Shown in pieces: positions 24,301 through 35,400 of a stretch of DNA of 51,893 nt; position 1 is the stretch's first letter; each line of letters opens with the position of its first letter. The notes under the pieces are model-generated. The model made no database searches. It was not told where the DNA came from and worked only from the letters and a program-made list of their open reading frames with translations. The stretch is from Scenedesmus sp. ARA3 (Eukaryota > Chlorophyta > Chlorophyceae > Sphaeropleales > Scenedesmaceae). The stretch lies in NCBI GenBank assembly GCA_004335835.1, contig RWJK01001336.1, positions 1-51,893 of the forward strand. The letters are read 5' to 3'. Position numbers and translations under genes: made by a program.

Positions 24301-25550
24301 AAGAAGCCCTTGGCTGCCGCGCGCCGCGCGTGCACGACCCTCTCGGGGATGCGCTCCCTGTCAAAGCTGGCCAGCTCCTCCACCAGGTGATAACACTCCA
24401 GCAAGATGGGCCCCCTGCTGCCGGACACATACACAGAAAACCTGTTGCACACAGCCGCACAAAGCCCTGCGGCCCTTCGTCCCAGACACCACCACAGCAC
24501 CCACAAAATACCACCTACATAAAAAGCCGCCTGCTGCTTATCAGCCCACCTCAAAAAAACCCTTGGCTGCCGCGCCACGCGCATGCACCACGCGCTCGGG
24601 GATGCGCTCCCTGTCGAAGTTGGCCAGCTTCTCCACCAAATGATAATCCTCCAGCAGGATGGGCCCCCTGCTGCCCACAGTGAGGCTGCTGTTGTTGTTC
24701 CAGACCGGCGCGCCGCTGTTGGTGGTCCAGTAAGGGGCATCGTGGCTGGAAGAGGGGCGGTGCTGTGAACGATTGAGGCAAAACAGCAGGCAGCATGCGG
24801 GACAGGTGATGCAGCGTTAGTAAGTCGCACAGGCAGGAAGAGGGTTGCTGGGCAAGTTTGAATGAGGGTAGCAATGCTGCTGTTGGTGGTCCAGTGGTTG
24901 GTGTTGATTGATGCAAGTGTGGGCAGGTCTCAGGATGGTTTGCAGCAAGCTGGGCTTGCATGGCTTGCAGACTCAAGTGCTGCTTAGTCGGCAGACAGCA
25001 CATGCAGGGTGGTTGGCCAAGTTGCTGGGTATTGCATACATAAAACGAGTGCACTTGGTATGATTGATTGAGAAACGACTGCAGCCATGCCAGCAGCCAT
25101 TGCATGTGGTGCTAACAGCAGCAGCACAGGCCGCACATGCCAGTGCACACTGCACTCTATCCAGCTGCTGCATGGCAGCAACTGCTGCGTGAATGTTATC
25201 AACTACTGCAGCGGATGCATGATAGCGGTGCGGCTAAGGCAGCTGCTGCAGCTCCCGTGGCATGCAAGAGTACTGTGCTGCTGCTGGTCTGTTGGCCGTG
25301 TCAGCATCAGCATCAGGTGCGGCCATGCAGGCGCTGCGCTGCTGGGATCGCGCAAGCAGTTCTACATGATTGCAACAAACCCATTCGAACTGTCACATGC
25401 TGCCACACTGCAGCACAGCAGCGAACAGGCACATGGCCATCTGAGCAGGTCCCGTCACTGCCTGCAAGCTGATGCACTGCATCCGGAACCAAACTGCAAA
25501 GCTGTTGTTGTCAATGATACAATACTTCAACATACCTTCATGGGATCCAT
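17870..25550 (-). CDS. CAT: Catalase, plant-type small-subunit heme enzyme
   Basis: It breaks down hydrogen peroxide to water and oxygen, probably in peroxisomes. I read 12 exons: 25550-25536, 24762-24550, 23707-23620, 23263-23157, 22565-22434, 21551-21416, 21071-20921, 20181-20030, 19634-19543, 19222-19122, 18768-18573 and 17965-17870. All phases fit and the total is 492 residues, the usual plant length. The N-terminus reads MDPMKHRPSS. The distal histidine is H65 (RVVHARGA), with S104, N138 (DMVGNNMP) and the heme-ligand tyrosine Y348 in [13 protein letters not shown] triplet sits at positions -13 to -11, where plant catalases carry their internal peroxisomal signal. The introns are packed with partial copies of the exon edges, listed separately. 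It is divergent from the bL35 gene. The gene looks intact and functional; which copies are ever spliced is not visible from DNA. Confidence 0.96.
17966..18440 (-). repeat. Four acceptor-side copies of catalase exon 12
   Basis: Copies starting at 18088, 18201, 18321 and 18430 each carry an AG followed by a variant of the coding for [14 protein letters not shown]. They lie upstream of the true exon start at 17965, at 109 to 123 bp spacing. The outermost copy has lost three bases at its start. Confidence 0.9.
18836..18936 (-). repeat. Acceptor-side copy of catalase exon 11
   Basis: The copy starts at 18936, 168 bp from the true start at 18768, and covers the first 32 or so codons ([19 protein letters not shown]...). 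It has the better-looking acceptor (GCCGCAG against CCTGTAG), so choice between the two is a real question for transcript data. Confidence 0.9.
19022..19065 (-). repeat. Donor-side copy of catalase exon 10
   Basis: A copy of the stretch coding NFMHRDSEV lies in the intron just downstream of the true exon 10 (19222-19122). The exon end itself is altered (DYM in place of NYFPS). Confidence 0.7.
19695..19734 (-). repeat. Acceptor-side copy of catalase exon 9
   Basis: A CTG tract and CTGCAG are followed by coding for [12 protein letters not shown], 100 bp upstream of the true start at 19634. Confidence 0.85.
19900..19945 (-). repeat. Donor-side copy of catalase exon 8
   Basis: A copy of the coding for [13 protein letters not shown] with its GTGCGTG donor lies downstream of the true donor at 20029. 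Confidence 0.85.
20182..20489 (-). repeat. Two acceptor-side copies of catalase exon 8, period 154 bp
   Basis: Copies start at 20335 and 20489, each exactly 154 bp from the next, counting from the true start at 20181. Each carries the intron end and about 26 codons ([20 protein letters not shown]...). The copies are almost identical, which suggests recent origin. Confidence 0.93.
20655..20920 (-). repeat. Two donor-side copies of catalase exon 7, period 131 bp
   Basis: The end of exon 7 (coding [18 protein letters not shown], donor at 20920) recurs with its donor at exact 131-bp steps: copies end at 20790 and 20659. The unit also contains about 65 bp of intron. The copies are nearly identical. 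Confidence 0.93.
21180..21336 (-). repeat. Two donor-side copies of catalase exon 6
   Basis: Copies of the coding for [13 protein letters not shown] occur at about 21292-21336 and, more decayed, at 21185-21215. Confidence 0.8.
21806..22355 (-). repeat. Three donor-side copies of catalase exon 5
   Basis: Copies of the stretch coding [20 protein letters not shown] with a GTGCG donor occur at about 22309-22355, 22054-22125 and 21808-21877. Divergence increases with distance from the true donor at 22433. Confidence 0.88.
22645..22775 (-). repeat. Two acceptor-side copies of catalase exon 5
   Basis: One clear copy (about 22655-22705) carries CTGCAG and the coding for [17 protein letters not shown] fainter remnant lies near 22755-22775. 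Confidence 0.8.
22915..23095 (-). repeat. Two donor-side copies of catalase exon 4
   Basis: The coding for [18 protein letters not shown] with its GTGAGT-type donor recurs at about 23037-23090 and 22917-22973. The true exon ends at 23157. Confidence 0.92.
23320..23378 (-). repeat. Acceptor-side copy of catalase exon 4
   Basis: An AG is followed by coding for [18 protein letters not shown], about 110 bp upstream of the true start at 23263. Two extra bases after the AG would shift the frame. Confidence 0.85.
23515..23552 (-). repeat. Donor-side copy of catalase exon 3
   Basis: A copy of the coding for [11 protein letters not shown] (here with changes) and its GTGCGC donor lies 100 bp downstream of the true donor at 23619. 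Confidence 0.75.
23795..23822 (-). repeat. Acceptor-side copy of catalase exon 3
   Basis: CTGCTGCAG is followed by coding for [10 protein letters not shown], a variant of the start of exon 3 ([10 protein letters not shown]), which truly begins at 23707. Confidence 0.75.
24050..24425 (-). repeat. Two donor-side copies of catalase exon 2
   Basis: Copies of the exon 2 end (coding [14 protein letters not shown]...KGFFE and a GTGGG donor) occur at about 24297-24424 and 24052-24135. Both include the codon for the distal histidine. The 254- and 245-bp spacing is larger than at other junctions. Confidence 0.88.
24865..24905 (-). repeat. Acceptor-side remnant of catalase exon 2
   Basis: The string GCTGTTGGTGGTCCAGT of exon 2 (coding YWTTNS) recurs here in intron 1. 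Confidence 0.6.
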
Positions 25551-26007
25551 CCTGTCGAAGTGCTCCAGTAACGAGCTCCGGACTGCCGCGCTGGCTCCTG
25601 ATGGCTTTTCGTGTGCACTGCCTGTGTTCCGATAAACGCGCAACAACAGTCAGGCTGGCGCCGGTATTGCATAAACGCAGCAGGCCCCGGCCAGGTCAGC
25701 AAACTCACTCCGCTGAACCCTTCGGCCTCGACAATTCAGCTCGGCGTTCTAGTAGCGCTGACCCGACAATAAAAACTAGTAACTGAGTTTTTAATAGGTT
25801 ATGAAAGGGTCAAAAGGCCTAAAGCCACAACTAGTGGTTTAGTGCTGGGAGCCCACCACCACAGAAGAGTGCGCTTTGACCCCGACGCCCCATTGGTCCA
25901 CCTGCTGAGCTGAGTTGTAATTACGGTCGATTGGCGTTTGTTTTTTCAGTGACAGTAGCCAGGAACCTTGTCATACGCCGCTCCCGGAAAACACACTCGC
26001 AGCAAAA
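25551..26007. promoter_or_regulatory. Shared divergent promoter region of catalase and plastid bL35
   Basis: The ATGs of the two genes lie 457 bp apart, back to back. An AT-rich stretch at about 25768-25805 lies in the middle. I cannot assign specific binding sites. Confidence 0.6.
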
Positions 26008-27054
26008 ATGAACACCTGCCTGGTAAGCCACGTAATTGCCTGAACCAATGTATTTCTACAGTTCAGACCATTACAAGAGCAGCATGCTGATGGCTGCCCT
26101 CTGGCGCGCTGCTGCTGCTTCGCTCTGGTGTGTTGCAGGCACAGCGGGCGTTCAGCTCTCGCAGCAGCGCCTTCGTGGCATCGCCAGTGGCGCCAGTTCG
26201 CCTCGTGGTGCTCGCAGCGGTGAGCAGCCTGGGCTGCTGCTTGACATCAGCAACAGCAGTAGCAGCAGCCTGGCTGGCTGGCTGGCTGGTTAGGGGCTGC
26301 TCAGCATGCAAGCAGTGTGATGCTGCAGCAACAGAAGCTAGCATAGACAGCTCGGCTGCTCTTGCGGATGTAGCTGTGCTGTTGTTATGCGCAGCTCAGC
26401 AGTGGCACTGGCCACAGCCAGCTCAGCCCCCGGGGCCCTCAGCTGCACCAGCACCAGCGCCAGCAGCAGCAGCAGCAACAGCACTGGTCATAGAGGCAGC
26501 TTTGGCTGTACTGATAGTGGTGCTGGCAGCAGCAGCTGGACTCGGCGCACTGCGGCATGCATGAGCTTACAGCAGAGCTGCGGGAAACCGTTATGCAAGC
26601 ATAGGGGGGGGCAGCAGTGGGGCAGCAGCGCAAGACATGGCTGGCCAGCAGTGAGCGGCAAGGCATGCAGCACCACCAGCAGCGGCTATCAGCAGCAGCA
26701 GCAGCAGCAGCTGCAGCAATGCTGTTTTGCAGTGGCCACGTGGAACAGCAGTGCACTGGGGCAGGATGAGATGAGCTGCGTCCTCAGCTGCATCATCACC
26801 AGTGCTAGCAGCAGCAGCAGCGGCAGCAGCAGCAGCAGCTATGCTCCTCACCACTGCAGCAGTCACCACCAGCTCCTCAGCTGAGCAGCAGTCACACAGC
26901 ACGAACATGCTCAGGATACTTCCATGCTTACATGCTGTATGCAACTCTTTGTCAACAGCAGGCACCTGGGTGGTCAGGCCGGCCTGGCACCTGACTTCTC
27001 TTGTGTCACATCTTGCCTTTGGCCATCATTGCAAGCGCCTGTCTGACTTCGTTA

Positions 27055-27104
<50 letters not shown>

Positions 27105-28041
27105 GCAGCCTGCTGTGAGGGTGTCAGCGGTTGAGGTGGAGGCCAAGCTGAAGACCCGCAAGGTGGGCGGCGCTGACACAGCACATGTTATTTCAAGTCT
27201 TTTGCCTGCTCAGCACGCAGTTTTTTTCCATCCCCAGCATTCCTTAGACACTGTTGTTCGTCAAAATCCTAGCAGGTGGAATAGTTTCGACGCCCACCAA
27301 GTCGAGCGCTAACATCTTTTACAACATGCTGAGAAACCTGCTATCTCCCTGTCAATAACATCAAGACTGGCACGCCAGTGTCATCCTAGGCCAAGCCGTG
27401 CCCTGCGCTGAGCTGTGCATGGTGCTGGCCTTGGCAGTAAGGGCAGTAGCTGAAGCTTGCACTTGCAAGATATTGAACATCAGCAGCGGCAGAGGCGCCG
27501 CGCCGTCGGCTATGGAGCGTGTTGCATGCGTGCACAGAAATACACTACAGCATGTGGGTTGTGGCGGCAGTGAGCACCTTGCGCGTGCATGGACAGTTTG
27601 CTGCTGATGATGTTTCAGAGCCTTCTGTTGCCACCTCTGCGGTATTTGCAGTTCACCGCAGCTGTAGTTGTGCGCAAAGGGCGCCACTGCATTTGCAATC
27701 CATCATCAGCATCACAGCGTAACCGGTTTTACGCAGCAGGTGTCGTCCCCACTGCTGCAATCTGCCACCAAAGGCGGGGGGGCATGTAGCTGCATTTGGC
27801 AAGCTCATGGCATACCCAACTCGTCCGTTCTCTTTGACTGCTGCTGCTGCTGCTGCTGCAGTCTGCCGCCAAGCGCATCCGCGTGACGGGCGCCGGCAAG
27901 CTCATGGCGCGCCACAGCGGCAAGCAGCACATGAACGAGAAGCAGACGCGTGCCCAGAAGCGCGAGCTGTCCAAGAGCTTTGTGCTGGAGGGCGCAGACA
28001 TGTACCGCGCCAGCCGCTGCCTGCCCTACGCCAACCTGTGA
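26008..28041 (+). CDS. PRPL35: Plastid ribosomal protein bL35, nuclear-encoded precursor
   Basis: It is a small protein of the large subunit of the chloroplast ribosome. The exons are 26008-26022, 26139-26219, 27109-27162 and 27862-28041, all joining in phase 0, for 109 residues. The first 38 or so residues form a transit peptide ([20 protein letters not shown]...) ending in VRVSA, a typical stromal cleavage context. The mature part shows the bL35 signature [20 protein letters not shown], then [11 protein letters not shown] and a C-terminal LPY. Introns 2 and 3 end in CTG tracts just before CAG. An alternative in-frame reading from the ATG at 26083 ([12 protein letters not shown]...) reaches the same donor, but in another frame that does not join exon 3. 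The plastid, rather than the mitochondrion, is inferred from the leader. A TGTAA lies 188 bp after the stop. Confidence 0.92.
27056..27108 (+). repeat. (CTG)n tract at the acceptor of bL35 intron 2
   Basis: About 15 CTG units run directly into CCGCAG, the acceptor of exon 3. Intron 3 ends the same way at 27839-27861. Confidence 0.9.
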
Positions 28042-29445
28042 CGCGCTGCAAGCTTGGCAACATACCGCTGCCATTTTCAGCGGCGGAGTGGCGTGTGGGA
28101 GGCGTGGTGCAGAGATGTTAGCGAAGGGAGTGGTGACAGGTGACAGGGTGTGACGTGTGTGTTTGGGGTGGTTTGGTATGAAGGGGTGATGTGCCGCACA
28201 AGCGCCTTGCGGCATGTGGCAGTGGAACTGTAACATTTGCTCAGCTTCCTTGATGGGGGACCAGGCTTGTAGGCAACGGACGGTGACGTGCCACATTTCA
28301 GATTTGTGACCAGGAAAAGTTTTCAAAAGTCTGGTCACAAACACAGCAGTTAACAGCGGCTTCGTGCCTGCTCTGCACACAAACAAACTTATAGTGTCAA
28401 GTGTTAAGGACTTGCTTCTGTGTCAAGTGTGAGTGCTTGCTGCCCATGCATGTTGTCCAAGAACTGGCTGGACATCTATCCTGCAGATGTCACAGTTCAC
28501 ACTCAATGCGTACCGGTGACTGGTGCTGTCCACACCAGGTCCTGAGGCCCTCGGAGCGTGATCAGGGCTCTCCTGGTCCAGCATTGCTGGAAGGTGCTCA
28601 TATATGCATTTAAAGTGGTTATTTGCAGTCTAGGAGCAGCACAGTATCGTCATATTGCACATGCCAGCACGCGGTGACGGTGCCAGCTGAGCTGGTTACC
28701 ACTCACCACAGTACTTGCCTTATGGACACAGTTCAAATTTTGAACCATAAACGAAACCATTTAGCAGCCTTGCGGCACCTGCTAACGAACTACTGTGATT
28801 ACTCCGTATTAAGGTACCGGGAGTTGCGCACGCGTAGATCCCGTGGGATCTGCCTATTCTTTCCATGCCACGGGCATAGCGTCCTCCTATAACAGTACCC
28901 AAATCAAATTCTGATATTCACAGCAGCGTCCGCATCCAATGGCTGCAAACTCAGCGTGACAGTCAAGGACAATTGTCCCAGGAGCACGCTCCTGCTGCGA
29001 GTGCACAACACCCTATTGAGCTCTTTTGTCGTGTCATTGTACTATTCAGTTTTGTTTTATTCAAACGTCTCTGGAAGGGCAGAACCATCGCCATAGCAAG
29101 TGGAGCCCACATTCTGAACCGGCCGGTGACCGAATCACAGCGACAGAGGTGGCGCTCTGCAATGGATCACGCGCAGTGAGTTGCTTGAATACAATGTCAG
29201 CGATCGCAGCGTGAGAGGGCCTGGCAGAACGCATGCCATCAGGTGCTGCAGTACCTTCAGGTGCACCTGAAGCCACGTGGCTTGCCAGCACAGCACACGC
29301 GGGATGGGCGAGCCAGGAAGGAGCGACCCTAGCTGCAACGCCCCTCACCAATTCTGATCAGCCAAAGCTTGATTTTCAAATGCTTTGCAGCCGCTGCGTG
29401 CGTGCTGGTATGCAGCATGCAGCTGCCCACCTGGCCAGGTGGGCC
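28042..29445. other. bL35 3' flank and intergenic region
   Basis: Apart from the probable poly(A) signal, no gene or repeat is visible. The composition is less repetitive than elsewhere. The promoter and any 5' leader of the EGF/NHL gene should lie in the last few hundred bases; ATGs at 29410 and 29233 are in frame upstream of the chosen start. Confidence 0.5.
28229..28233 (+). terminator. Probable poly(A) signal of bL35
   Basis: TGTAA lies 188 bp after the stop codon. It is the common green-algal signal, and a single match of five bases is weak evidence on its own. Confidence 0.45.
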
Positions 29446-32400
29446 ATGGCTGGACCAGTCCTGCTGGTCATTGCAGTGGCCTGCTTGTCTCCCAGCCCGG
29501 CCGTGGCCCGCAGCCTGCTTCAAACGGTTGGTGTGAAGAACGTAACTGTGCCAGACCCCCTCAGCAGCTTATGCGCCGTTGTGGCCGGGCAGACGACCAC
29601 AGAGTGCAGGCCAGGCTGCCAGGTGTGCCAGGCAGTTTTCGACCCCAACAATGATCGCAACTGGGTGCCCCCAAAGAAGCGAGCGTGTGTCTGCTGCGCG
29701 CCTGGCCGCATGCCTCACGAGAAAGTCCCGGCGGCTTGCAGGCTGGTGAGTGGGCAAGCGTAGGCCCGGTTGCGTGCTGCACTGCATGCCGCATGCGGCG
29801 CAGCAGTTGAATTGCATGGGTGCATGAGCCACTAGGAGCGCTTGCCATGCCATGCCATGCAGTGCAGCCTGCCATATGCTGCATGCGGCGCAAGCACATG
29901 CACTGGTGGCCTGGCAAGCACGGGCGCAGCGCGGTGCAAGCATGATGTCATCAAAACAGGGCTTGAGCTGCCAGGGTTCAGGGCTACAGCCCCAAACCCT
30001 AACCCCACAAATCACCAGAGTACAGCAGCATGTACATGATGCTGTTTAGATGCACAAACCTATAACCTGCCCCTTATGTAACTAGCAAATAGCAGTGTCA
30101 CCACCATGGTGCTGTTTAGGGTTTAGGGTTGTAGGGTTACAACGCATGTCAGCATGGCATGCTGCGTGCACACACCCTCCCTAGTACGCATGCCAAAATG
30201 GCATGTGCTCGAGGGCCAGCACCTCAAAGCGGCAGCTGTTGTTGAACATACCGCATGACAGCACAACAGCGGGCAACCCGCCATGGCATATTGGGACTGC
30301 AGCTTGCACGGAGTTACACATTCAGACCGTGTGAGAGGATGTTAGTTCTTCAGCCGCCAAACTATGCGGTGGCAAACTGTGCTGCATAGATCTTTCTCAT
30401 TGCGCTCACCAATGGCGAGTGACTCAAAGACTTCTGCACGATTCATGTTGCAGTGCCCCCCAGGAAGCATTGCGCCAGCTGCGGGCTCCGCCAACTGCAC
30501 CAAGTGCGCCGAGGGCTTCACCACCCCCAACAACTCCCGCATCGCCTGCTCTGGTGAGCTGCAAGCTATTGTAGAAACAAAGGGGCACACCTGCCCTGCC
30601 CTTCCTGCCCTGCCCTGCCCTGCCCTGCCTTGCCCTGCCCTGCACTAGTGAGAGTGCAGCACAGTGCACTGAGACACAGTGCACTGAGAGTGCAGCACAG
30701 TGCACTGCTTCACGTGAAGCACAGTACAGCACAGTGCAGCACAGCATAAGACAGTACTGTGATGTACAGCACCACTGATGACACGGACTCACATCATAAC
30801 AACTGATAAGCTGGGCTTAGCTGGCTCTCGTGACGGCTGATACCTGCTGGCACACTGCTTGCCTTTTTTGAAAAAAACTACTTGTGGTTAATTTGCAGCA
30901 CACGCATGCGCTGCGCAGCGGCTGCTACTTACAGAAACTCGTCTGCGTATCTGTGTGTGCTTGCCGCTGCTGCCTGCAGTGTGCCGGCTTGGACGAGCGG
31001 GCCCTACCTGCCAGAAGTGCCGCCCTGGCACATGGTCCGCAGGGGGCAACGCCTCCAGCGTAGCATGCATGTCCTGCCCAGCCGGCACCCTCTCGGTGAT
31101 GGCTGGGAGCACCACAGACAAGGACTGCAAGCCATGTGAGTGCGGTCCAAGTGACTGCATAGTGGACTGAACTGGGGAGGGAGAGAGATGCAGTGAAACA
31201 CGCAGGCAACTGTGCCAGCAGCAGATCGCGGCTCACCAAACCTCTATGCGATAGTTGCGTGTAAAGTGTGACATGCTGTCGCATGCAAGGAGATTGTATG
31301 TGTCGTTGGCTATTGTTTTGGATTTGTGTTACTGACGCGTAGTGCGCACTGCGGTCATCTGTCTGTAGCAATCACATAATGCGTTGACCATCATGGTGTA
31401 ACGAGCACACCAAACCTAAGGCACACTGCAGCATGGTGATGACAAGACGTATTGCTTGCTTCACGGTGCCGCAACCCACTCACCAATTTTGCAGTCTCCG
31501 ACAAGAGCTGGCAGAGCGTCAAGATCGCAGTCACCATCAACTCCACCAGCAGCTGCAACGCAACAGCACAACAGCAGATTGCAGACATCATCCTCAGCGC
31601 GGCCACAGCACGTACCCCTGCCCAAAACACGGCACAGATTGAGGTCGGCAACGCCACCTGCACTGCCGCCATCGTGCGCCGTGCAGCAGCAGCCGCTGCA
31701 GCCAGGGGAGCGGCACCTAAAGCATCCGGATCCACCTACAGCTTCTCCCTCACCACAGTGGGGCTCCAGGGCAGCTTCTCTGACCTGCAGGCGCAGCTGC
31801 AGCAGACCCTGGGCTCTGCCTACACGCTGGGTGAGCTGGCTCGCTGGCCAGGCCTGAATGAATTATTGAGCTACGCGTGGTGTGTTAAAACTCGCCACCC
31901 GCGTGAGTGAAGGGAGGGGGTGTGTGTGACGATGAGGACACCTCATGCGCCTTCACAATTCCTGCCAGGCCTGCACTAATGCATATGTGCTGGCCAAGCA
32001 CATGCTTCCTTGAACTGCGTACATACTGCTCCTTTGGGCGGCTGGTGTCGGCCCTGATTGTTACTCCAATACTTGTGCGTCTCCACCTCCACAGTTCGGC
32101 ACATACACTGTAATACAGAGCATAAGCTTGGCCAGCCGTGCCAGCAGCTGCATGCCATACAGCCCAGTCCTCTGGTTCATGCAGCTGTGTCGGAGACTTC
32201 GTCTCGCTCTTGGCAAGCGGTGCTGCTTAACACACTCCTGGCCTCTGCACAACACAGGCACTTGAGTGTTATCACGCTCACTCTTTTGCCATGCAGGGGT
32301 CACACTGCTGGCTGAGCCTGCTGTGGTCATCCCCTCAGGTGAGGGCATGGTTGGTTTGGCCATAAGAATTTTGCCTAAAGGTTGGAGTTACTATGTTATT

Positions 32401-35400
32401 GTGTGTGGGAGACGCGCAGCGGCTTTGACATCAATACTTTAATTTGAAGGTAATCTTAGCGAGGGCCAGGAAGGCTGTGGCTTTTTACGTGAAGGGGTTG
32501 GAGACCGACTGGATTCACAGAACATACATGCAACATATATGCATGTAGATGGCTGGCCTTTCATGGCCCGGCAGGCTTGTTGTGGTCGTCCGCAAGCAGC
32601 AGCAGGCATGTTGGCCAGCCTGCTGCAATTCGTAGTATGTTCAGCTTGTTTGCTCCGCTGAAGGGCCATACCACATGTTGCACATGCGTACTACGCATTG
32701 ATAGTCTTGTGCCAATTCCTGGTGCAGGCGCGTGCAAGGGCAACCCCGGAGCAGACATCTTCCCCAACACTGTCTGGAACTGCAGTGTGACGCAAGATGG
32801 TGACTGGTGCCAAGCAGTGCGCTGTGCCGACAACTTTGTGCCATCTTCCGGTCCGCTGAAAGCTCAGTGCGCGGGTGGCAAGTTCGTCAAGAGGCAGGGA
32901 GAGTGCGTTGCTGACGGTGAGAGCGCTGCACACAGCTGACCGTCAGCAAAACACAGTGCTACATGGCAGTAGATTTCTTGTTCATATTGCTATGCACGAG
33001 CTGAGATTCAGTTTTATGGGGTGCATGTCATGGCTTGACCCACTGCATCCTGCACTGCAGATGATGTGGCGACCCAACACCAACATGATATAGCTGTTAA
33101 TGATTGTTCACGTTTTGGCGACCACATGCCGGGCATGGAAATGACAGGTCGCAAGTTTTACACATAAGAAACTTGAAAGTCTGCTGAAGACAAGATGTTG
33201 GTCTCCTGGCCTGAGCACTCGGCATGCACCTGCTCCTGTCAAAGCTTGCAACACTGCTGTGGCATGTGCGTGCAGGCGCATGCAAGGGCAACCCTGGAGC
33301 AGACATTTTCCCCAACGCTGTGTGGAACCGCAACGTCACGCAAGATGGCGAATGGTGCCAAGCAGTGCGCTGTGCCGACAACTTTCTCCCCTCAGCAGGG
33401 CAACTTGCAGCGCACTGCGTAGGCGGCAAGTTTGTGAAGAGGCAGGGAGATTGCTTCACATACAGTGAGCACCCGGCCAGCAGGCTGCACCCAGCTGGGT
33501 TGTGCCGCATCAGTGCTGCGTGTGTGCCCGGCATACAACCCTGTGTGGTAATGCCCACACTTGAACACACCCAGGCTCACGCTTTCTTGCTTGCCAATGA
33601 ATGGTCCCACTGGTTTCAATGTCACTTGCAACTAATGTCGCATGATCACCTCTGCTGCTGTCTGGCATGCTGCCAGGCATGTTCCCCTGCCTCACCAGGC
33701 AACCGTGTTCTGGCCAGCCCCTGTCAACAGGCCAGTGCGTCAGCGACGGCATCTTCGCTTCCTGCGCCTGCAAGCCTGGAGCAGCATGGAACATCAGCAC
33801 CCAGGAGTGTGCTTGTAACCCCGGAACAGTGTTCAACACAACAGCAGATGCATGTGTAGCGCCCGCAGGCAAGTTTGTTCAAAAACTATATCAGCTTCAG
33901 CCGAGCACGTACACATGTCTGTTGTCAGTTGCCGATTGAACTGTGATTAGGATGAATGCAGCTTGATGCGCAGACTGCACCTGCTTGCATTGGCAACATC
34001 ATGTTTCAGGGCTAAGCTGGGCAAGTGCAGCACGCTGCATCAGGCAGCTTTACAGGCGTTTGTTAAGAATGGCAGCGTTGTGTACTGTTATGATGGGTCC
34101 CTCACCACCTCAGTGGGTGGCTGGGCCATGCACACACTTGCTCACTCTCCTTTTCTGGTCTCAGACCTGTGTTCAACCTGTTATGGGTCAGACCATCAAA
34201 GATGGTGCCAGGACCCACATGAAACTATCCGTTCTCTACTTGCAGCTGGACGTACTCAGCTTGTGAACTTCAAGACCTCATTTGAGGCCACCTGATGTGT
34301 GTGATCGGCCCTCGCAGTGCTCAGCCCTGCGCCTGCAACCCATGCACCGGCAAGCCCGGCTCAGATGGATCCTCTCGGTGTATCATGCACCCGTCGCCGG
34401 CTACGCAAAGTCACTCAATGCTGACAACGCAAACGCTGCCACCGCCGCCGCCGCTGCTGCTGCTGCTGCTGCTGCTTTTGCTGCTGCAGTTGCAGTCATT
34501 GATGCGTGTGCCAGCAACCCATGCACTGGCAAGCCTGGTTCAGATGGCACCTGCATTCCTCAGCCTGCACCCGGCACCGGCTTCGCCTGCGGCTGCGCTG
34601 CTGGATACGTTTTGACAGGTACCGCCTGCCGAGGTGCGTGCTGCGGTTGTAAAAGAAAAGCTTACTTCGCTTTAAGAGTTGTTTAGATACACTTTACGCT
34701 TTAAGAAAAGCTCACTTCTTGCCGTTGTAGTGGCTCATGATACAATTGCATGATTGTACGTGCTGTCAGCGTTAGCGGCAGTGTCATGCGTCAGTCGCTC
34801 ATTTCGTGGGCAAGTGCCTGGTGCTGTTTTGGGTATTGGTGTGGTCATGTACCAAGAGTGTGTATCAGTTTATTGTTGATTAAAAGCAGTGGGCCGGTCG
34901 CAGCCCCAGCATGACGTGCCGTGCGTCGAACACCAGTACTGTCACCTTGACCAGCAGAACGACCAGCTTATCTTAGGCGCCTACATGCATGTCCAGCCCT
35001 AACCAACAGCAGTGTAGCTGCTGTGTGGCTTTTGACCTGGAAAGGCGGCTGCGCATCAGATTGTGGCTTTTGTATGGTGTGGTGCACAGCGGCATCCGCG
35101 TATATGTTCAGAAGATTCATGATGTGGATTCCGTCCTGAACCGCATCATAAACACAACAGGCAGGAAACCTTGGCCTTTCCTGCTACTGACACGTGCTAC
35201 GTGCACACGGGAACAGCAGTGACACATTTTCAGCCCAAAACAGCTGCTTTGGGTTTCTGCACCCACATGCTGCCAACGTGCTCATTGCCCCTATGACTGC
35301 AGTTGACGCGTGCGCAAGAAAGCCATGTGCTGGGCTGCCTGATTCGAATGGCATCTGCATGCATGAGCCTGCACCTGGCACTGGCTACGACTGCGGCTGC

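Noticed and set aside
17600..25550. Catalase as a pseudogene or a cluster of broken catalase genes
   Set aside because: One complete set of exons has correct splice sites, phases and catalytic residues; the extra pieces are only exon edges.
26083..26292. ATG at 26083 as the start of bL35 with a mitochondria-like leader
   Set aside because: This frame cannot join exon 3 in phase through the 26219 donor, while the 15-nt first exon at 26008 joins perfectly and gives a plastid-type leader.
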